Positions 44,418-45,960 of a stretch of DNA of 45,960 nt are shown piece by piece; position 1 is the first letter of the stretch; each line of letters starts with the position of its first letter. Location: the NCBI GenBank assembly GCA_000934455.1, contig KN895740.1:1-45960 (forward strand). Direction: 5' to 3'. Position numbers and translations under genes: made by a program. The notes under the pieces are model-generated. The model was not told the DNA's origin and ran no database searches. It saw only the letters and a program-made list of their open reading frames with translations. The stretch comes from Apostichopus parvimensis. Taxonomy: Eukaryota > Echinodermata > Holothuroidea > Aspidochirotida > Stichopodidae.

Positions 44418-44809
44418 CAGTGGCAGAGCGTCCATACAGTCAGAGGGGGCGGATGCCCCCCTTGACGGACTCAAATGGGCTGCTGGCGCCCTTTTCAGTT
44501 ATTTATCACTTTTTACTTATTCACGATGAATGACTTTTTTATTGCGCTCGCAAATACCTATTGACATTTGTCACATTTTGTTGGTGTAATTTTCTGACAA
44601 AATGGCGATGACACCTATTTATTCTTCGTTTATCTGCAAATGAGCAAGGCACGGAAAGGGTCATTTCCGGTGATCTAAGGAGTATCTTCACTCAAAAAAT
44701 TTCTTTACGCTACGCGCCAACCTGTGTGGCGCTCCGCTTAGATAGTGTCAAAAGTGCCCCTACAGACTATTCTCGCCCCCCCTGACCAATACCCCTAGCT
44801 CCGCCACTG
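44418..44809. mobile_element. Non-autonomous hAT-type MITE with 8-bp TSD
   Basis: The 392-bp element has imperfect TIRs CAGTGGC[A/G]GAGC and exact duplications GTTATATA (44410-44417 and 44810-44817). GCCCCCCTTGACGGAC near the left and CGCCCCCCCTGACC near the right are direct subterminal similarities. No transposase is present. Confidence 0.92.
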
Positions 44810-44817
44810 GTTATATA

Positions 44818-44989
44818 TGAATTATCATTTCTTGCACTTAACTTCATTCCAAAGTTGAGCTGAGGATGATGGATGCATTGTCTAATTCTTTATAGCAAAC
44901 TACTGTACCTAGTGGGCATAGTTTGGTGGTTTAAGTTACTCTGCGTATTTATGCGCTAATGATTGTGGTATTTAGTGTGCCTTCCACCC
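44818..44989. other. Non-coding stretch
   Basis: Nothing recognised between the hAT element and the MITE remnant. Confidence 0.4.
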
Positions 44990-45033
44990 TTACTTGTCTC
45001 CATGCAACATAAGCACTCTCACTGTACCCAGTC
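44990..45033 (+). mobile_element. Worn foldback-family MITE remnant
   Basis: CTTACTTGTCTCCATGCAAC then ATAAGCACTCTCACTGTACC matches CTTACCTGTCTCC...CACAAC..TAGCACTCTCGTTCTACC with several changes. Only one arm is left. Confidence 0.55.
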
Positions 45034-45960
45034 TCTTTTACTGCTCTCTCCATTCAAATCATACTTTTTCTTCTATCTCCCTCAATCTGTACTGTTTTCA
45101 CTTTTACATGTGTTTTGATGTTAAAATGGAAAAAAACCTTGTGAATCTAATATCTTTTTCCTGGCCTAAATTGAATAAGGAGCGTCAAGTTCCTGTTGTC
45201 CCTTTTCTATCAAAATATATTAACTGAATGAGGATCTTAATAATCTCTTATGTATGAACAGGCAGAAATTGATTTTACTTTGCTATAAAAACTTTAAAGC
45301 AACATGTTGGCTTTGATAACTGTAACCTAAAGCTGCGTAAAGTTGCGTGTGGTCATAACTGTGCAATGTCCTCACCAAATTGTACAAATATTCACATATA
45401 ATCCAACAAGAAATGAAATTTTGTGCATCTTTACTTGGTCAAAACCACAACCTCATAGCATTTATGTATGGCTAAGATATGAATATTCAAATTTAGTGAT
45501 ATTTTGCTAATATTGCATCTGGCAACAGCAGTGCGAATGACGTCATCACAGCAATTACTTTGGAAATGGTTTCATTTCTCTTTAAAATATTTGATACTCT
45601 TCTTCATAGATGAATATGATATTTATTATAAATTTCAATACATCATATCTTGAGTTAAGATCAACATATTGGGTTTTCAAATAATATTTAGTGTGTGTAA
45701 TATTTTCTCTTGCAGATAAGTGTTACATTATCTGCCACTGGAATAACCCTTTAAGTTTCTTGTTTACCTATCATTATCACTCTGTGATTCTTGACTGAGG
45801 GGAAAGGACTAAAGGAGGGACTGTTAAATTACTCTTTGAGTGTTGTTTCACAAAAAGCGTGGTAAAGTTTGTGTCCTGAAAGGAGGCCCATTTTTGTGTT
45901 TGACTGCAGCCAATCTTTGTTGATATTGTGTCATTGTCCACAAGTAGGGGTCAGTTGCTT
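45034..45960. other. Non-coding stretch to the window end
   Basis: AT-rich. A 77-codon plus-strand frame (44994-45227) starts inside the MITE remnant and is not supported. Nothing else was seen. Confidence 0.4.

Overview
This window looks like AT-rich, intron- and repeat-dominated nuclear DNA of an invertebrate animal. No open reading frame exceeds 122 codons, which is about what chance gives in DNA of this length and composition. There are no bacterial operon features, rRNA genes or intact transposase/reverse transcriptase genes. Consensus splice sites, several MITE families, a U2 snRNA-like fragment and frequent CCTAGG-type clusters suggest a metazoan. A deuterostome such as an echinoderm is my guess, from general familiarity and not from any marker gene.

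Coding signal is limited to short exon-like segments with good splice sites. On the minus strand a 39-codon first-exon candidate (24519-24635) could be followed by candidate exons at 21668-21747, 8795-8870 and 7011-7071; the phases can be made to agree, and the last would be a hydrophobic segment. On the plus strand a 5'UTR exon candidate ends at 27735. It is followed by the best coding exon of the window: strong acceptor at 29282, start codon at 29430, signal-peptide-like 42 codons, phase-1 donor at 29557. Further downstream candidates are 35343-35473 and 41647-41735. If real, these are two divergently transcribed genes with promoters near 24.7 kb and 27.5 kb, occupying the window mostly with introns. 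No product could be named for either.

Mobile DNA explains most recognisable structure. Four non-autonomous elements at 7949-8294, 13718-14099, 17881-18493 and 44418-44809 have terminal inverted repeats and exact 8-bp target-site duplications, as expected for hAT-type MITEs. A fifth, of unclear superfamily (20377-20862), also has an 8-bp direct repeat. A separate foldback family with TIR core CTTACCTGTCTCC occurs about eight times (1.7, 3.7, 5.7, 9.4, 36.2, 37.3, 39.3 and 45.0 kb), and its arms read as perfect splice donors.

The most unusual object is a dispersed element present twice on the plus strand (33003-33943 and 40073-40477), with a relic at 700-762. It holds tandem units of about 142 bp, each with up to four AGGTCA nuclear-receptor half-sites in DR1 and DR4 spacing. 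Other notable structures are a U2 snRNA 5'-end-like segment (42586-42614), a near-perfect 18-bp hairpin (35538-35576), a hammerhead-like core (10821-10850), and strong enrichment of the heptamer TACTGTA/TACAGTA that stops across 18.6-27.4 kb.
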